Source: Pseudomonadota bacterium (lineage in GTDB: Bacteria > Pseudomonadota > Gammaproteobacteria > Xanthomonadales > Rhodanobacteraceae). From it: a DNA stretch of 8,766 bases. Of the stretch, positions 6,844 through 8,766 are shown in pieces. Both the position numbers and the translations under genes were made by a program. The stretch covers positions 1-8,766 of the forward strand of contig JAJYMF010000246.1 of the NCBI GenBank assembly GCA_021787175.1, in the 5' to 3' direction. Below the pieces are notes generated by a model. It worked only from the letters and a program-made list of their open reading frames with translations. It did no database searches and was not told the origin of the DNA. Each line of letters starts with the position of its first letter. Position 1 is the stretch's first letter.

Positions 6844-8766
6844 TCAGAAATCCTTTTCGATACTCAAATAGTAGCCACGGCGCGGCGCGTATTGCGGCGC
6901 ACCGACGCCGATACCGGTCCCGTCGCGCAGGGCGTAACTGCGATCCAGCGCGTTGAGTACGGTGAAGCGGGTCTTGACCGGCCCCAGGGCACCGAGGCCG
7001 AAGCGGTGGCTGACGTTGAGATTGAGCTGGAAATACGCCGGCAGGCTCAGGGTGTTGGCGAAACCCGCGTGCAGACCGGTGCCGTAGAGATAGTCGGCGC
7101 CGATACGGGTGCCGCCGTCAAGGCGGAAGCTCAACCCGCCCGAGGAGGACAGACGCTGGGCATGGTCGAGGTAAATCCAGTTGCTGGCGATGTAGGCCAG
7201 CTCGGCGGCGTCGAAATTGTACTGCCCCGAGGCCACCCGCTTGCCCTTGGCGGTGTTGCCGGTGAGGTTGAAGTAAGCGTTCCACGGTCCGGCGGCGTAA
7301 GTGGCGCTGAACTCGACGCCGTGGTTGCGGCCGTAGCGGTAGTTGAAGTCGGAGAAGATCAGCGCGGTGCCGAACTGGCCTTCGTCGAGCAGGTTGCGCG
7401 ATTGCGCGGAGTAGGTATCCAGCCCCAGCGTCAGTGCCGGACTGACCTGCCACTGCACGCCGACGTCGTAATAGTTGCTGCGCGCGGCGCGCACACTGGT
7501 GTTGGCACTGGTGGGCAGGGCGTTGCTGGTGCCCTGGAACAGGGCGATGTCGGTGGCGGCGATCAGCTCGGTCGCGGGCGGCGTGAAGTAACGCGCATAG
7601 CCGGCATGCAGGGTCCAGGCATCACTCAGGTTGTACACCGCGCCGAGGCGCGGGCTGAGCTGGCTCTCGTCGAGGTAGCCGCCGATATGGTCATAGCGCA
7701 GGCCGTAGTTGATCGCCAGCCGCTCGGTGGGCGTCCATTCGTCCTGCAGGTAGGCGCTGAGGGTGCGCGCCTGCAGCCGGTTGTTGTCGGTGATGCTCAG
7801 CGGCACGTCGCTGGTTTGCGCGCCACTGGCGGCGACCGGGAACACCAGCGAGGTGTTGTCCTGTGCGGCACGCTCGTAGCTGGCATACGCGCCGTAGCGC
7901 AGCGTATGGGTGTCGCCCAGCGGCATCGCGAAGTCGGCCTGCAGGGTGCTGGCGCGATTGGCGCGGACGACCGAGGAGGCGACGCCGTTGAAGATCAGGT
8001 CACCGACGTTGTCGGGCTGGAAATTGACCTGGCTGTAGCGCTGGCCCAGCGCCACCTGATAACTGGTGGCGCCCAGTTTGCCCTGCAGCGACAGCACCGC
8101 AAAGCGGGTCAGCTCGCGCTGGCGCTCGTCGAGCTGGGCCGAATTGAAACCGGCCGGCGCACCGGCCAGCGCGAAGGCCGGCGACTGATCGGGATTGTCG
8201 GGGATCTGGAAGCGGTTGTTGGCCAGTCCGGCCATCAGACTGATGCGGGTTTCGTCGTTGAGCACATACGAAAGCGTGCCGAAGCCGTGGACCTGGTTGG
8301 TACGGTCATGGATGGCATTGCGCGCTGGCGTCGGATTCTCGATGCCGAGATCGTTGCGGCTGAAGCTGCCGGTGGCGAACCAGCTCCAGCGGCCGGCGCT
8401 GCCCCAGTCGCTCAAGGTCGGATTGAGTGTCGCGTGGCTGCCCACGGTCAGGCCGACGCTGCCGCCATTGCCGAGTTGCTCGCCCGACTTGGTGGTGACG
8501 TCGACCACGCCCGCGGTGCGCAGGCCGTACTGCGCCGGCAGCGCGCCGGTCAGCAGGCGCAGCGACTCGATCATGCGCGGATCCAGCGTCTGGCCGAAGC
8601 CGGAGATGCTCTCCGGGATCAGCACGCCGTTGATGCGGTACTGCAGGTTGCCATGGTCGCCGCGCACGTGCACATCGCCATAGGAATCCTGCACCACCCC
8701 CGGTGCCTGCAGCAGGATCTGGTTGACCGGCGTCGAGGCGCCCTGCGGCAGCTGGGTGATGGCCTG
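6844..8766 (-). CDS. TonB-dependent outer-membrane receptor (N-terminus beyond window)
   Basis: This is a gated 22-stranded outer-membrane beta-barrel that imports a ligand using TonB energy. Within the window 640 codons are open; the frame runs off the right edge with no start. The GTG at 8697 lies inside the plug domain and is not the true start: 23 further in-frame codons precede it and read as plug sequence (QAITQLPQG, then NQILLQAPGVVQDS). Visible parts are the plug (DVHVRGDHGNLQYRINGV, then IESLRLLTGALPAQYG and GVVDVTTKSG), then repeated amphipathic strands with aromatic girdles. These include YLQDEWTPTERLAINYGLRYD, LSPRLGAVYNLSDAWTLHAGYARYFTPP and a last strand ending YLSIEKDF. The terminal phenylalanine is the usual barrel-assembly signal. 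The signal peptide, TonB box and any N-terminal carboxypeptidase-like or STN domain lie outside. The ligand cannot be told from sequence: no siderophore, cobalamin or sugar-specific mark or partner gene is present. No sigma-regulator genes are seen nearby. Confidence 0.93.
   Translation of the reverse strand, partial: QAITQLPQGASTPVNQILLQAPGVVQDSYGDVHVRGDHGNLQYRINGVLIPESISGFGQTLDPRMIESLRLLTGALPAQYGLRTAGVVDVTTKSGEQLGNGGSVGLTVGSHATLNPTLSDWGSAGRWSWFATGSFSRNDLGIENPTPARNAIHDRTNQVHGFGTLSYVLNDETRISLMAGLANNRFQIPDNPDQSPAFALAGAPAGFNSAQLDERQRELTRFAVLSLQGKLGATSYQVALGQRYSQVNFQPDNVGDLIFNGVASSVVRANRASTLQADFAMPLGDTHTLRYGAYASYERAAQDNTSLVFPVAASGAQTSDVPLSITDNNRLQARTLSAYLQDEWTPTERLAINYGLRYDHIGGYLDESQLSPRLGAVYNLSDAWTLHAGYARYFTPPATELIAATDIALFQGTSNALPTSANTSVRAARSNYYDVGVQWQVSPALTLGLDTYSAQSRNLLDEGQFGTALIFSDFNYRYGRNHGVEFSATYAAGPWNAYFNLTGNTAKGKRVASGQYNFDAAELAYIASNWIYLDHAQRLSSSGGLSFRLDGGTRIGADYLYGTGLHAGFANTLSLPAYFQLNLNVSHRFGLGALGPVKTRFTVLNALDRSYALRDGTGIGVGAPQYAPRRGYYLSIEKDF

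Noticed and set aside
8666..8673. GCACGTGC palindrome as a possible parS core or operator
   Set aside because: It lies inside the receptor plug coding sequence, and its flanks do not match the parS arms (GTTTC/GAAAC).

Overview
This is an ordinary-looking stretch of chromosome from a high-GC proteobacterium. The gene content and the order rsmG-parA-parB-glycosyltransferase fit Gammaproteobacteria, most likely Xanthomonadales/Lysobacterales. That placement is an inference from gene order, GC-rich codon use and the MaeB-type malic enzyme; there is no rRNA or other direct taxonomic marker here.

Layout. The left third (1-3097) is a tightly packed plus-strand cluster: rsmG (16S rRNA G527 methyltransferase), parA and parB (chromosome partitioning ATPase and CTP-dependent clamp), then a soluble DPM1-like family 2 glycosyltransferase. 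The junctions are a 4-base ATGA overlap, an 8-base gap and an ATAATG stop/start overlap, so the four genes are almost certainly one transcript with coupled translation. Only 27 bases then separate them from a convergent minus-strand block. In order of transcription (right to left) that block is a TonB-dependent outer-membrane receptor cut by the right window edge (6844-8766), a QEGLA-motif (DUF1704, MATCAP-like) putative zinc metallopeptidase (5519-6793), and the two-domain NADP-type malic enzyme maeB (3125-5419).

How the genes fit together. rsmG, parA and parB are a conserved replication/segregation housekeeping neighbourhood. The glycosyltransferase probably makes a lipid-linked sugar for envelope work, and the usual membrane partners are not in the window. 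Malic enzyme supplies pyruvate and NADPH. The peptidase and the receptor have unknown substrates, and nothing beyond common orientation and short gaps ties the three minus-strand genes together.

No RNA genes, insertion sequences, CRISPR arrays, phage genes, canonical parS sites or gene-free stretches over 300 bases were seen; the largest gap is 99 bases. I found no convincing undescribed system. The least understood parts are the DUF1704 peptidase with its neighbour receptor, and the parB-coupled glycosyltransferase.
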